64,000 nucleotides of DNA from positions 124,001 through 188,000 of the forward strand of contig QZKV01000065.1 of assembly GCA_003599575.1 (NCBI GenBank). Reading direction: 5' to 3'. Below the pieces are notes generated by a model. That model had not been told where the DNA came from. It saw nothing but the letters and a program-made list of their open reading frames with translations, and searched no databases. Positions 17,419 to 26,247 of the stretch are shown here, piece after piece; positions within the stretch are counted from its first letter, which is position 1, and every line of letters begins with the position of its first letter. Origin of the DNA: Desulfobacteraceae bacterium. Lineage in GTDB: Bacteria; Desulfobacterota; Desulfobacteria; Desulfobacterales; Desulfosarcinaceae. A program made the position numbers and the translations under genes.

Positions 17419-18510
17419 TCAGAAATAATTAGTTTTCAACCTTTTCTCATTTTCAAATCTTTCCATTGCCAGCTGAATTAATCGATCAATTAGTTCGTCG
17501 TATGGAATTCCGGATGCTTCCCAAAGTTTGGGATACATACTTATTCTTGTAAAACCGGGAATCGTGTTGATTTCGTTTACAAGTATTTCACCATTGCTTT
17601 TCAGGAACATATCAACACGGCCAAGCCCTTCACAGCAAAGCACCTTGAATGTCTTTACGGCAATTGCTTGCGCGCGTTCGGTCACCTCACTTTGAAGGTT
17701 AGCGGGAATTTCCAGGACAGCGCCTTTTTCATCTATATACTTGGCTTCATAAGAATAAAATTCATGACTTGATTTAATCTCTCCAAGTATGGATGCAATT
17801 GGTTTTTTATTGCCAAGCACAGAACATTCAATTTCTCTTCCCTCAATATATTCTTCAATAATTACCTTCAAATCGAATGCGAAAGCAGTTTCTACGGCTT
17901 TAATATAACCGGCTTCGTTATGGACCTTATTAACACCTACGGAAGAACCCATATTGGCGGGCTTGATAAAAAACGGTACTCCCAATGTACGGGCAACGGT
18001 TTCAAATTCCGGTATTTCACCTTCTGAATTTAAGGTCCAAAAACGGGCTATTGGAATTTCCGCCTCTCTTAACAATCGTTTCATTACATCCTTGTCCATA
18101 CCGACTGCGGAACCTAAAACGCTTGATCCTACAAATGGAATGTTGGCAAGTTTCAAAAGTCCTTGAACGGTACCATCTTCACCCATGGGACCGTGCAGAA
18201 TTGGAAAAGCCACATCAATGGAGCCATAATCCTGGTAGTTGGCAATGTCGGATATTTGACCATTGCTTTCAGGGGCGAAGGTAACAAGATTGGCTGATCG
18301 GTTCAGGCCGATGAGCTTTGGATTGTCTTCATTAATCAAAAAATTTGATTGCTCGTTCAATAACCATCTTCCGGTTTTATCAATTCCGATTAAAATTGGA
18401 TTGTACTTTTTTTTATCGATTGCATCAAAAACGTTTTTTGCCGATTGAAGTGAAACCTCATGTTCCGCTGATTTACCTCCAAATAGTATCGCCACATTTA
18501 TCTTTTTCAT
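17419..18510 (-). CDS. ddl: D-alanine--D-alanine ligase
   Basis: The 363-residue ATP-grasp enzyme has the full length of DdlA-type ligases. Motifs include the N-terminal LFGGKSAEHEVSLQSAKNV, HGPMGEDGTVQGLLKLANIPFVGSSVLGSAVGMDK, FFIKPANMGSSVGVNKV, the EEYIEGREIECSVLGN strand, and the metal/ATP block VNEINTIPGFTRISMYPKLWE. It makes D-Ala-D-Ala for peptidoglycan. The gene is strikingly AT-rich against its neighbours, suggesting recent acquisition. It stands alone rather than in a mur/fts cluster, so it may be a second, accessory copy. AAAGGCGG precedes the ATG. Confidence 0.94.
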   Translation of the reverse strand: MKKINVAILFGGKSAEHEVSLQSAKNVFDAIDKKKYNPILIGIDKTGRWLLNEQSNFLINEDNPKLIGLNRSANLVTFAPESNGQISDIANYQDYGSIDVAFPILHGPMGEDGTVQGLLKLANIPFVGSSVLGSAVGMDKDVMKRLLREAEIPIARFWTLNSEGEIPEFETVARTLGVPFFIKPANMGSSVGVNKVHNEAGYIKAVETAFAFDLKVIIEEYIEGREIECSVLGNKKPIASILGEIKSSHEFYSYEAKYIDEKGAVLEIPANLQSEVTERAQAIAVKTFKVLCCEGLGRVDMFLKSNGEILVNEINTIPGFTRISMYPKLWEASGIPYDELIDRLIQLAMERFENEKRLKTNYF

Positions 18511-18588
18511 ATCAGCACCGCCTTTCTATATGAATAGGATCAATCGAAGTGCGCCGGAGCGTGAGCGATAGGCTCCAATTCGTTCTAC

Positions 18589-18629
18589 AGGATAAGATCG
18601 TGATTCGCTTCGTTCTCACGATCTATCCT
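18589..18629. terminator. Stem-loop between the DUF1254 gene and ddl
   Basis: AGGATAAGATCGTGA (18589-18603) pairs with TCACGATCTATCCTT (18615-18629), with one bulged base, around a TTCG-rich loop. It lies 80 bp downstream of the DUF1254/DUF1214 gene (minus strand) and could end its transcript. There is no clear T-run, so this may be a repeat palindrome. Confidence 0.4.
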
Positions 18630-18711
18630 TATTCGTTGGTCTTTTTTTGGCAGTCTAGCTCCAATTATCGATCTGACTCGACCTTACGGCTTATCCCCTT
18701 CCAAGGACAAT

Positions 18712-20097
18712 TCACGGTCTCTTTATTTCCTCTATGGCAGGCCTCTTCCATGTCTTCATCTTTTCGAAATCCGGAGCATAAATGCGGAGCGCTACGTCAA
18801 GGGCCTGATCATTGCGATGAGTGGGCAGCCAGTTTTCGTCCGAAACCCCCACGGGCTTTTCGGCTGAGATGTATATGTCGAGACCCCCTTCGTCGTTCAG
18901 TTGGTAGCCTGTATTCTCGCCCACGCTGTACTTTTGCCTGTCGTTAGGTATGAAGAAGCCGGTCCTGGAATCGTAGAGCGTGAACGACCAGAATGCCTTG
19001 GCTGGGGGCAGCTGATCCTTGGCAATGCGGATAACGTAATCGTTGCGTGCATTGAGCACCTCTTTTGCAAGGGCGCGAGAGCCAAGATAGATCGCCTGAT
19101 GCTCCGGTTGACCCAATGGGCCGACCACTGTCTGGAACAACTGTGTCTCTAGATCGATCCGGCCCTTTGGCATGAAAAGCCTGCTCCGGTTCACGGGCGG
19201 CCGCACACTTTTTTCCACACTCTCCGCCACCGGGCGGAGCCGCAGAGAACCGATTCCTGCTGCTTTGGCCGGATCAAAGGATTTTCCGGGCTCCATGCCG
19301 AGTGCCTTGCAGGCCTCAAGCAGCGCCCGATCCATGTCATTATTCGGATCGAAAATTGTGTGGTTCAGGACAAACTGCATTACCTCCAAGAAATTCGTTC
19401 CGAAAACGTCGGCGGTCGTTCTCCCGAACTCCGGAAACGAAAGATCGGCAGGTGCTATGCCCGGCCCGTTCTTGAACTGGGAGAGGGTTTTAAGGGTCAC
19501 TTGTCGCAACTGTGACTTGATCCGCTCCGCGCGCGGCGGATCATTCAGATGGGGCATGGCGCGAAGTATCATGGCCACGAAATCTCCGGTCATCTCGCAG
19601 GTACGATCCACACCTTCAACAGGTTCACCATGGTAGCGCTCCGTACGTTGATTGTAGAAGAGCACACGGGAAGGTCGGGAAAAGTCTCCCCTTTCAAAGG
19701 TGGTCGACATAGGGATTTCTATGTAGTGATCGTACGCCGATGTCATCATCGACACGTATTTCGAGTCGATGGCAGGAACCTCCACGATCACCGCCTCTTT
19801 ACGTAAATCGAGAAGGGCTGTCAGATTAAGAGTGTCGTTATTGGGCCGGGCGACACTTCTTGCTGTGTGGCCGGCCAGTCGACCGGAGAAAAGTATTTTA
19901 TTCCACCCGGAGTAGGCTGCCCACTTTGCGAAGGTGTTGTATAAGGCCACATACGGGTAGGACCGGCGTACGATGTTCACTGTGTCAACGGCACTTGGGC
20001 GTACGCCACTGTACTCCTCGGCTCCGCCGAGATTGACGTACGGGAAAAGGAGACACAGGAGAAGAATAAGGCATTTTCGTTTGCAGATGGTCTTCAT
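18712..20097 (-). CDS. Exported DUF1254/DUF1214 domain protein
   Basis: The 461-residue product has a Sec signal peptide (KTICKRKCLILLLCLLFPYV). The N-terminal DUF1254 domain (about residues 50-190) carries RPNNDTLNLTALLDLRKEAVIVEVP and YVSMMTSAYDHY. The C-terminal DUF1214 domain carries AFWSFTLYDSRTGFFIPND and GGLDIYISAEKP and ends with WKRPAIEEI. The open frame extends to 20370, but the chosen start at 20097 places the signal peptide correctly. Function of this widespread envelope family is unknown. It stands downstream of the MFS gene but 400 bp away. Confidence 0.82.
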   Translation of the reverse strand: MKTICKRKCLILLLCLLFPYVNLGGAEEYSGVRPSAVDTVNIVRRSYPYVALYNTFAKWAAYSGWNKILFSGRLAGHTARSVARPNNDTLNLTALLDLRKEAVIVEVPAIDSKYVSMMTSAYDHYIEIPMSTTFERGDFSRPSRVLFYNQRTERYHGEPVEGVDRTCEMTGDFVAMILRAMPHLNDPPRAERIKSQLRQVTLKTLSQFKNGPGIAPADLSFPEFGRTTADVFGTNFLEVMQFVLNHTIFDPNNDMDRALLEACKALGMEPGKSFDPAKAAGIGSLRLRPVAESVEKSVRPPVNRSRLFMPKGRIDLETQLFQTVVGPLGQPEHQAIYLGSRALAKEVLNARNDYVIRIAKDQLPPAKAFWSFTLYDSRTGFFIPNDRQKYSVGENTGYQLNDEGGLDIYISAEKPVGVSDENWLPTHRNDQALDVALRIYAPDFEKMKTWKRPAIEEIKRP

Positions 20098-20496
20098 CGG
20101 TCTATTCTTTGGCCGGGGGCTTCCAACAAAGGGGTAAATCGGAGCGCACCAAAACATCAAACCGATCCGCAACCTCTCTTTGAATGCTTTGGCCCCTGTC
20201 TGGAGGGTATGGCTGCCGGTCGAGTGCGTTTTTTGGCTGGTATTGGACAGCCGATCTTTGCGCCGAGCACCGCCCATCGGATTCGTCTCCTGGCTAGGCA
20301 TCATACATGAAAGCCATTCACGAGGGCAAAACAAAAATGATAGCGGCGATTCTATGAAATCGCATGTCAATACCCACCCAGTACAATCCCCTGCAGCAAA
20401 GCGGATGCCGCACGCTTCAACTTTTTAATCGAAGGCCAAATATGCAAACTCCGATTCCGGTCTATCTGTTGCATCAGCAGAGAGTTGAATATCGAC
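20098..20496. other. Intergenic region, MFS gene to DUF1254 gene
   Basis: About 400 bp without a supported gene. The minus-strand frame running into it from 20097 to 20370 has no family similarity and no ribosome site. A promoter for the DUF1254 gene is expected but not recognised. Confidence 0.4.
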
Positions 20497-21768
20497 TTAT
20501 TTTTTTTTGAGCGAACGGACCTGCCGGCCGGGCATCAGCATGCCGATTGCCATACCCGACGCAATCATGGCCAGCGTGATGGCGAAGGACAGGTCGTATT
20601 TTCCGGTTGCGTCGTATAAAACGCCCGCAAGCGCCGGACTGGCGGCGCTTGCAAGCGTGACGACCGGTGAGGTCCAGCCGAGAATCCGGGCGTAATGGGT
20701 TCGTCCGAAGTAAGTACCCAGCAGATGCGGCATCAACACGATCATGCCGCCGAAGCCGATTCCAGTCAGAATCGAGTAGGCGTAGATGAAGTAAATCGAT
20801 CTTGCGTGCATCAGGCACAGGATGCCGAGCCCCATGCCGGAGAGGAAAAAAACGGATAGACGGCGTCCATCGAACCGCATGCCCAACGCCCCGCACGACA
20901 GTCGCCCAATGATGCTGAAGCCCAACATCGTACCCAAGGCGGTTGCCGACGCCATCGGGGAGAAGCCAAGGTCCTGCAGATAGGCGACCTGATGGGTGTT
21001 GAGGATGTTGGCGGCAAACAGGATAATCGCGAAGAGCGCGACGATCATCCACAATGCAGGCGATTGCAAGGCCTCCCCCACCAGCCAGTCCGGCTCTGCC
21101 GGATCCGGTTGCCTTCCGGCGGCCTGCTTTGTGTTGCGCTCTGCGGATCCCGGGTCGATGCCATCCGGCTTTTGACCGATATCTTCAGGTCGATTCCGGA
21201 TGAGCAGACCTCCAAGAATAACGGATAGAAAGAGGTGCATGCCGGCCAGGCAAGTCCAGGCCCGCGGCCATCCATAAGTGGAGATCAACCAGCTGATCAT
21301 GGGGGGCATGGCAAAGCCGCCTATTCCGCCCGATGCGAACAGCAGCCCCATGGCCATGGATCTCCTTCGAATGAACCAGTTGTTGATCACCGAAGTAATC
21401 GGAATGAATTCGCCAAAGGCAATCACAATCCCGATGATCACTCCGAAAAAAACATAGGCGTGCCAAATGGCACCGACTTTGGACATACCCAGCAAGCCGA
21501 CCACAGCGAGGGTGTTGCAGACAAAAATATTTTTCCTCGCCCCGAACCGCGCAATGGTCATACCGGCAAGCGGCCCCAGCATGCCGCCGATGATGAAAAA
21601 AAGTGTATAGGGACCGGATAAGACCGACCGGCTCCAATCAAAAGTAGCACTCATGGCAGGCAAAAAAACGCCGTACGCATAAGTGATATTTCCGCACAAG
21701 CTCCCATAGATCAGCATCAGTCCGAGAAGATTGATCCATCCATAAAAGCGCATAGGCCGGGTTCTCAT
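20497..21768 (-). CDS. MFS transporter, monocarboxylate / oxalate:formate antiporter-like
   Basis: This 423-residue membrane protein has 12 predicted helices, with a central cytoplasmic loop at about residues 195-225. The entry FYGWINLLGLMLIYGSLCGNITYAYGVFLPAM and the loop FDWSRSVLSGPYTLFFIIGGMLGPLAGMTIARFG are characteristic of the OFA/MCT-like branch that moves monocarboxylates. The helix 4-5 region (NNWFIRRRSMAMGLLFASGGIGGF) fits too. Substrate cannot be read from sequence. It follows the DJ-1/PfpI gene by 82 bp on the same strand, so the two may be one unit. Confidence 0.88.
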   Translation of the reverse strand: MRTRPMRFYGWINLLGLMLIYGSLCGNITYAYGVFLPAMSATFDWSRSVLSGPYTLFFIIGGMLGPLAGMTIARFGARKNIFVCNTLAVVGLLGMSKVGAIWHAYVFFGVIIGIVIAFGEFIPITSVINNWFIRRRSMAMGLLFASGGIGGFAMPPMISWLISTYGWPRAWTCLAGMHLFLSVILGGLLIRNRPEDIGQKPDGIDPGSAERNTKQAAGRQPDPAEPDWLVGEALQSPALWMIVALFAIILFAANILNTHQVAYLQDLGFSPMASATALGTMLGFSIIGRLSCGALGMRFDGRRLSVFFLSGMGLGILCLMHARSIYFIYAYSILTGIGFGGMIVLMPHLLGTYFGRTHYARILGWTSPVVTLASAASPALAGVLYDATGKYDLSFAITLAMIASGMAIGMLMPGRQVRSLKKK

Positions 21769-21850
21769 CGCGTTGCACTCTTGACTGCCGGCGAAAATGG
21801 AAAGTTCTTACCAGCCGATGGGCCGGATCCGGACACTGCGGTATCGATGC

Positions 21851-22486
21851 TCATTTTCGATTCGCCTTTACTCGGCGTTCATTGCTGACCGGAAAAGGAT
21901 ATTCCATGTGCATAGCCGTAGCTTTGGCAATGTCTTCACCGAGGTACCGGGCAACCACCTTGAGGGCCATGTCGATTCCCGCCGAGATGCCAGCCGAAGT
22001 GAACACACGGCCGTCCTCGACGACATGCTGCTCGTACTCAACGGTCACTGCAGGAAAAGAGTCCCGCATCCAATCCAAGGATTTCCAGTGCGTCGTTGCA
22101 TGCAACCCATCGATCAATCCAGCGTGCCCCAGCAGCATCGCGCCGGTGCAGACGGAAGTCATCGTTTCAACTTCAGCAGCCTTTGAGCGCAGCCATTCAA
22201 GCATCAGCGGGTTTTTCAATTCCTTGCGTGTGCCCCACCCACCGGGAACAACCAGGATATCGAGTTTGGGACAATTTTCGAATGAAAAATGCGGAATGAC
22301 TTTCATGCCCCCGGTTGTCGTGACATTGGAAAGAGTTTCAGCGACTAAAAATACTTCGAATGGGGAAGGCTCTTCCCGCCGCTTGGCCTCATCAATGCGG
22401 GTTGCTGAAAATACCTCGAACGGGCCGCAAAAATCGAGCACCTCAATGTCCTTGAAGATAACGATGCCCACACGCTTTCGGATCAT
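21851..22486 (-). CDS. DJ-1/PfpI-family protein, isonitrile-hydratase-like
   Basis: The 211-residue protein has the GATase-1-like domain seen in isonitrile hydratase and in AraC-type GlxA proteins, without their C-terminal HTH. The N-terminus VGIVIFKDIEVLDFCGPFEVFSA, the LVVPGGWGTR strand and the nucleophile elbow TSVCTGAMLLGHAGLIDG (Cys near residue 113) are clear, followed by ATTHWKSLDWM. The role could be hydration of an isonitrile or a general stress function. GGGAGGTAAAA precedes the ATG. Confidence 0.86.
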   Translation of the reverse strand: MIRKRVGIVIFKDIEVLDFCGPFEVFSATRIDEAKRREEPSPFEVFLVAETLSNVTTTGGMKVIPHFSFENCPKLDILVVPGGWGTRKELKNPLMLEWLRSKAAEVETMTSVCTGAMLLGHAGLIDGLHATTHWKSLDWMRDSFPAVTVEYEQHVVEDGRVFTSAGISAGIDMALKVVARYLGEDIAKATAMHMEYPFPVSNERRVKANRK

Positions 22487-22850
22487 TTTTACCTCCCGGT
22501 GGCGCAGCTCCGTTTACCGGCTGCGCGTGACGGAAATTTATCCTAAGCAGGCGGCAGGTTGCCACCTCTAATTCAGTTCTGTGCGATCCAACACTTTTTA
22601 GTAAAGGCATGCAGCATACTCGAGTTTTTTCCTCCTCGAAACATCTTTTTCGGCGCTTCCATATGCTCGGGATCCACTGGCGGTCATTCCGCCGAACTCG
22701 ACCGGCCGTGGCGGGCGCAGAGGTTCGTGCGCCGGCAGCCCTTTCAAGGACCGCTGGGTGCTCACAAGCATAGATTCAGTGACCTATAATCCAGTCTTCA
22801 ATAACGTGCCGCTTTGGGGGATTTTGCTTAGTCGGTGAATACCGAGACCT

Positions 22851-23168
22851 ACCGCACGGCAAATCGATATCCGTCATTCCGGCGTAAGCCGGGCACGCAG
22901 TGAAGCCTTGGCGCTATCCAGTGGCAATGGCACAATTTCCTGGTTCTCGCCTGGATGCCGGGTCGAGCCCGGCATGACGATGTCGGAGGCACAGCCGTAT
23001 ACCGGGACTTACCGCTCGGCAAATCGATATCCGTCATTTACCGCTCAGCAAATCGATATCCGTCATTGCGGCGCAAGCCGGGCACGCAGTGAAGCCTTGG
23101 CGCTATCCAGTGGCAATGGCACAATTTCCCGGTTCTCGCCTGGATGCCGGGTCGAGCCCGGCATGACG
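22851..23168. repeat. Two copies of a 107-bp palindrome-ended repeat plus three 29-bp units
   Basis: Copies at about 22873-22979 and 23062-23168 are nearly identical. Each begins GTCATTCCGGCG(T/C)AAGCCGGG and ends CCGGGTCGAGCCCGGCATGAC, so both ends are small inverted repeats. A 29-bp leader (ACCGCxCxGCAAATCGATAT and on into CCGTCATT) occurs three times, at 22851, 23011 and 23040. The layout implies tandem duplication by recombination between leaders. The palindromic CGTCAT...ATGACG ends resemble widespread proteobacterial REP/MITE-like units. Confidence 0.8.
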
Positions 23169-23402
23169 AGATCAGGGGCACTTTCGGATATCGGATTACG
23201 CTACTGGAGTGAACTGCATAACCATTTATTTAGAATATGTGTACTCAGGTCAGTGGCCCGGAGTTTGAGCGCATGTGCGTTTCCGGGCCTCCCGGAGCGC
23301 ACTAAAGGCACTTGAACGTGTGGGTATGGCCCAAACCGCCTGCCGCGACCGCCGGGTTTAAGACCAGAAAGTTGAATTAACTATCTTCCATTCAGATTTT
23401 TG

Positions 23403-23439
23403 TTGACATTCAATTTACGACAATGACATTGTCGACAAT
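23403..23439. promoter_or_regulatory. Putative GntR operator cluster at the liv operon promoter
   Basis: A TTGACA box (23403-23408) is followed by three CGACAAT half-sites. CGACAATG-A-CATTGTCG (23418-23434) and the perfect 12-bp palindrome ATTGTCGACAAT (23428-23439) share the middle half-site. The same palindrome with three half-sites occurs before the CoA-ligase operon at 32703. TNGTNNACNA-like cores are typical of GntR/FCD regulators, and one is encoded at 36624. No convincing -10 box is seen. Confidence 0.6.
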
Positions 23440-23480
23440 ACCACCTTCCGTTTGGCTTTAAACTCCTAAGGGGTCGTCGA

Positions 23481-24266
23481 ATGGCAACAAACCCAAATCT
23501 GCTTGAAATTCGTAATCTTTCTCTCAACTTCGGAGGTATCGGGGCCCTAAATAAAGTCGACCTGAACGTAAAAAGGGGCCTCCTCTTTTCACTCATTGGG
23601 CCGAACGGCGCCGGTAAAACAAGCCTAGTAAACTGTATTTCTAAATTTTATATCCCCAAAAGCGGTAAAATCAGCTTCAATGGCCGTGATATTACCTCTA
23701 TCGCCTCCCATGATGTGGTCCGCTGCGGTATCTCCCGGACCTTTCAAAATATAGAGCTTTTCAAGGAAATGACAGTCCTCGACAATATCAAGCTCGGGCG
23801 CCATATCCATCTTCGCTCCGGTCCGATTTCAGGAATCCTATACTGGGGCAAAGCCAAAAAGGAAGAAAAGGAACTCGAGGAACTTCTGGCCCGGGAAATC
23901 CTCTCTTTTCTTGATCTCAGCTCCTACAAAAACCGCGTCGTCGGAACGCTCTCTTATGGACTCCAGAAGCGAGTCGATCTGGCCAGGGCTCTCGCATGCA
24001 AACCGGAGCTTCTAATCCTTGACGAACCGGTGGCCGGCATGAATCGCGAAGAAACCAAAGATATGATCGACCACGTGCTCCAAATCAAGAAATCCTGGGG
24101 TTTGACCGTTTTTCTCATTGAACATGACATGGAAATCGTAATGAACATCTCCGACTGGATAGCTGTGATGAATTTCGGCGAAAAAATGGCGGAAGGAACG
24201 GCTGCGGAGGTTCAAAAGAACCCTGAAGTGATACGGATCTATCTGGGAAAGCAATGCCAGCAATAA
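23481..24266 (+). CDS. livG: Branched-chain-type ABC transporter ATPase, LivG
   Basis: The 261-residue ATPase has Walker A GPNGAGKTS (about residues 38-46), signature LSYGLQKRVDLARAL and Walker B LLILDEPVAGMN, followed by the H-loop IEHDM. The LivG-type insertion and the conserved FQNIELF Q-loop are present. It powers the importer formed with the permeases at 24279 and 25167. The signature LSYG rather than LSGG is normal in LivG. It is the first gene of the operon, with ribosome site AAGGGG. The downstream acyl/aldehyde enzymes hint that the cargo is an organic acid or amino-acid-like compound rather than leucine itself. Confidence 0.92.
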   Translation: MATNPNLLEIRNLSLNFGGIGALNKVDLNVKRGLLFSLIGPNGAGKTSLVNCISKFYIPKSGKISFNGRDITSIASHDVVRCGISRTFQNIELFKEMTVLDNIKLGRHIHLRSGPISGILYWGKAKKEEKELEELLAREILSFLDLSSYKNRVVGTLSYGLQKRVDLARALACKPELLILDEPVAGMNREETKDMIDHVLQIKKSWGLTVFLIEHDMEIVMNISDWIAVMNFGEKMAEGTAAEVQKNPEVIRIYLGKQCQQ

Positions 24267-24278
24267 GGGGAGAGGCTG

Positions 24279-25163
24279 ATGCAACTTTTAATGAATGTTC
24301 TGGTCGCCGGGATTGCCACAGGTAGCGTCTATTCCCTCATTGCTATCGGACTTGTTCTGATTTTCAAGTCGAGCGGAGTTATTAACTTTGCTCAGGGATC
24401 GATGGTGATGATAGGAGCGTTCTTATCCTACGCCTTCGTTACCCAACTTAAGTTATCCGTCTATACAAGCCTCTTTTTAGCTCTTTTAATTTCCGCAATC
24501 ATCGGTGTGATCATAGAACGTTTCGTCCTCCGTTACCTTACGGGGGTTTCACTTATTTCAATTATCATGGTGACAATGGGAATTTCCATCATTATGGATG
24601 GAAGTGCTCTGGCGATTTGGGGATCCTCCAATTTTACATTTCCTCGTATGTTTCCTTCCTTTTCGGTCAGCTTCGCTGGAATACGAATTGCTTCCAGCTA
24701 CATCTGGAGTTTTGTCGCTTCAATGAGTCTTTTGTTGATATTCTTCATCTTTTTTAAGTATTCCAACTTAGGGCTTTCCATGCGGGCCGCGGCTGACAAT
24801 CAGAAACTTGCGATTGCCTTGGGAATCAGTCCAAGAAAAATCTTATCAGTTACATGGGCGATAAGCTCAGTCGTGGCGACTGCAGGAGGAATTCTGCTTG
24901 CAAGTCTGAGTTCTCTTCACGTCAGCCTGAGTTTTATTGGCCTGGTTGTGTTTCCAGTGGTCATCCTGGGCGGCCTTGACAGTATCGTGGGGGCTGCTAT
25001 CGGCGGCATCATCGTGGGTATCATCGAGGCGATAGCAGGTGTCTATATAGCACCACTTCTGGGCGGCGCATTTCAACAGGTTGCTGCATTTGCTTTTCTT
25101 TTGATCATTCTTTTTATCAAACCGTACGGATTGTTTGGGACAAAACAAATCGAAAGGCTCTAA
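24279..25163 (+). CDS. livH: Branched-chain-type ABC transporter permease, LivH
   Basis: This 294-residue hydrophobic protein has about eight predicted membrane helices. Typical LivH features are SVYSLIAIGLVLIFKSSGVINFAQGSMVMIGAF at the N-terminus and SMRAAADNQKLAIALGI, the cytoplasmic coupling loop, around residue 170. The end FIKPYGLFGTKQIERL is standard. It starts 12 bp after livG behind AGGGGAGAGG. Moderate GC and many TTT/ATT codons set the liv genes apart from the GC-rich genes after 32.7 kb. Confidence 0.92.
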   Translation: MQLLMNVLVAGIATGSVYSLIAIGLVLIFKSSGVINFAQGSMVMIGAFLSYAFVTQLKLSVYTSLFLALLISAIIGVIIERFVLRYLTGVSLISIIMVTMGISIIMDGSALAIWGSSNFTFPRMFPSFSVSFAGIRIASSYIWSFVASMSLLLIFFIFFKYSNLGLSMRAAADNQKLAIALGISPRKILSVTWAISSVVATAGGILLASLSSLHVSLSFIGLVVFPVVILGGLDSIVGAAIGGIIVGIIEAIAGVYIAPLLGGAFQQVAAFAFLLIILFIKPYGLFGTKQIERL

Positions 25164-25166
25164 GGC

Positions 25167-26219
25167 ATGGCTGCTTTTCCGGGGAACAAGCGACTGGCGC
25201 TGGTGGTGATTTGCTCCTTTGTGTTCCTATTACTCCCCTTCTCACTCGCGTCCTACACCAAGTATATTCTATTTTTGATCAACATGTCGGCTATCGGTGT
25301 CATCGGCGCCTCGGGACTGAACATTCTCACAGGCTACACAGGCCTGATTTCCATGGGGCAGGCGGCCTTTATGGGAGTAGGCGCCTATACCGTGGCCATC
25401 CTGAGCACCCGTTTTGGCCTTCCCTTCTGGATCAATCTACCTGCCGCGGGAATCGTAACGATGATCGTGGGGATAATCGCCGGCACCCCTTCGCTTCGGT
25501 TAAAAGGATTCTATCTCGCAATGGCCACTTTGGCAGCCCAGTTCCTTCTGGAATACCTGTTCAAGAACTGGGAAGGATTAACCTTGGGGGTTCAGGGCAT
25601 TTTTATCACCCCGCCCAAGATCTTCGGTTTGCACATGAATGATGACCGCGTGTTCTACTTTATCGTGGTGCCTTTGGCCATCTTGGGTGTCCTCGCCAGT
25701 CGGAATCTTTTCAGAACCAACGTGGGACGCTCTTTCATTGCCATACGAGACCGGGACATCGCAGCCGGTCTCATTGGAATCAACGTGCTAAAGTACAAGT
25801 TGTATTCATTTGCGATCAGCTCTTTTTACGCCGGGGTGGCCGGTGGTCTATGGTCTTACTATATGACCATCATTAACCCGGAAGCCTTTCAGTTAACTAC
25901 TTCAATAGACTACATAGCAATGATCATTGTCGGCGGAATGGGTACCATTCTCGGCGCCGTCTTTGGCGCTCTGTTCGTCGTACTTCTCCCCGAGGCGATT
26001 CAGCGCATAATGGAGATCCTGCAGCCTATCCTTAACATCGATTACACTTTTGTAGCTTTCAAGCAAATTATCTTTGGTTTCTTCATTGTCATATTTCTAA
26101 TTGTGGAACCCAGAGGCTTGGCGCAAATTTTTTCGCGAATCTCCGCAGCAATAAAACACCGGAAGGATGGAAAGGAGGTTAAGGAAAAAGAATCGTTGGA
26201 GTCGGCCTTCGTAGAATAA
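25167..26219 (+). CDS. livM: Branched-chain-type ABC transporter permease, LivM
   Basis: The 350-residue integral membrane protein pairs with LivH. The family block IGASGLNILTGYTGLISMGQAAFMGVGAY appears near residues 45-75. The coupling loop is GRSFIAIRDRDIAAGLIGINV, and IVGGMGTILGAVFGALFVVLLPE follows. It starts 3 bp after livH, so translation is likely coupled. The charged C-terminal tail is cytoplasmic. Confidence 0.92.
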   Translation: MAAFPGNKRLALVVICSFVFLLLPFSLASYTKYILFLINMSAIGVIGASGLNILTGYTGLISMGQAAFMGVGAYTVAILSTRFGLPFWINLPAAGIVTMIVGIIAGTPSLRLKGFYLAMATLAAQFLLEYLFKNWEGLTLGVQGIFITPPKIFGLHMNDDRVFYFIVVPLAILGVLASRNLFRTNVGRSFIAIRDRDIAAGLIGINVLKYKLYSFAISSFYAGVAGGLWSYYMTIINPEAFQLTTSIDYIAMIIVGGMGTILGAVFGALFVVLLPEAIQRIMEILQPILNIDYTFVAFKQIIFGFFIVIFLIVEPRGLAQIFSRISAAIKHRKDGKEVKEKESLESAFVE

Positions 26220-26247
26220 TCATTCACTTTACAGGAGGGTTTGGACC

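Larger units (their letters stand above)
22487..23480. other. Long intergenic region before the liv operon
   Basis: Nearly 1 kb with no credible gene. It contains the duplicated palindromic repeat at 22851-23168 and, near its right end, the regulatory site at 23403-23439. It separates a patchwork of minus-strand single genes from the long plus-strand catabolic region, so it is a natural insertion boundary. Confidence 0.6.
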
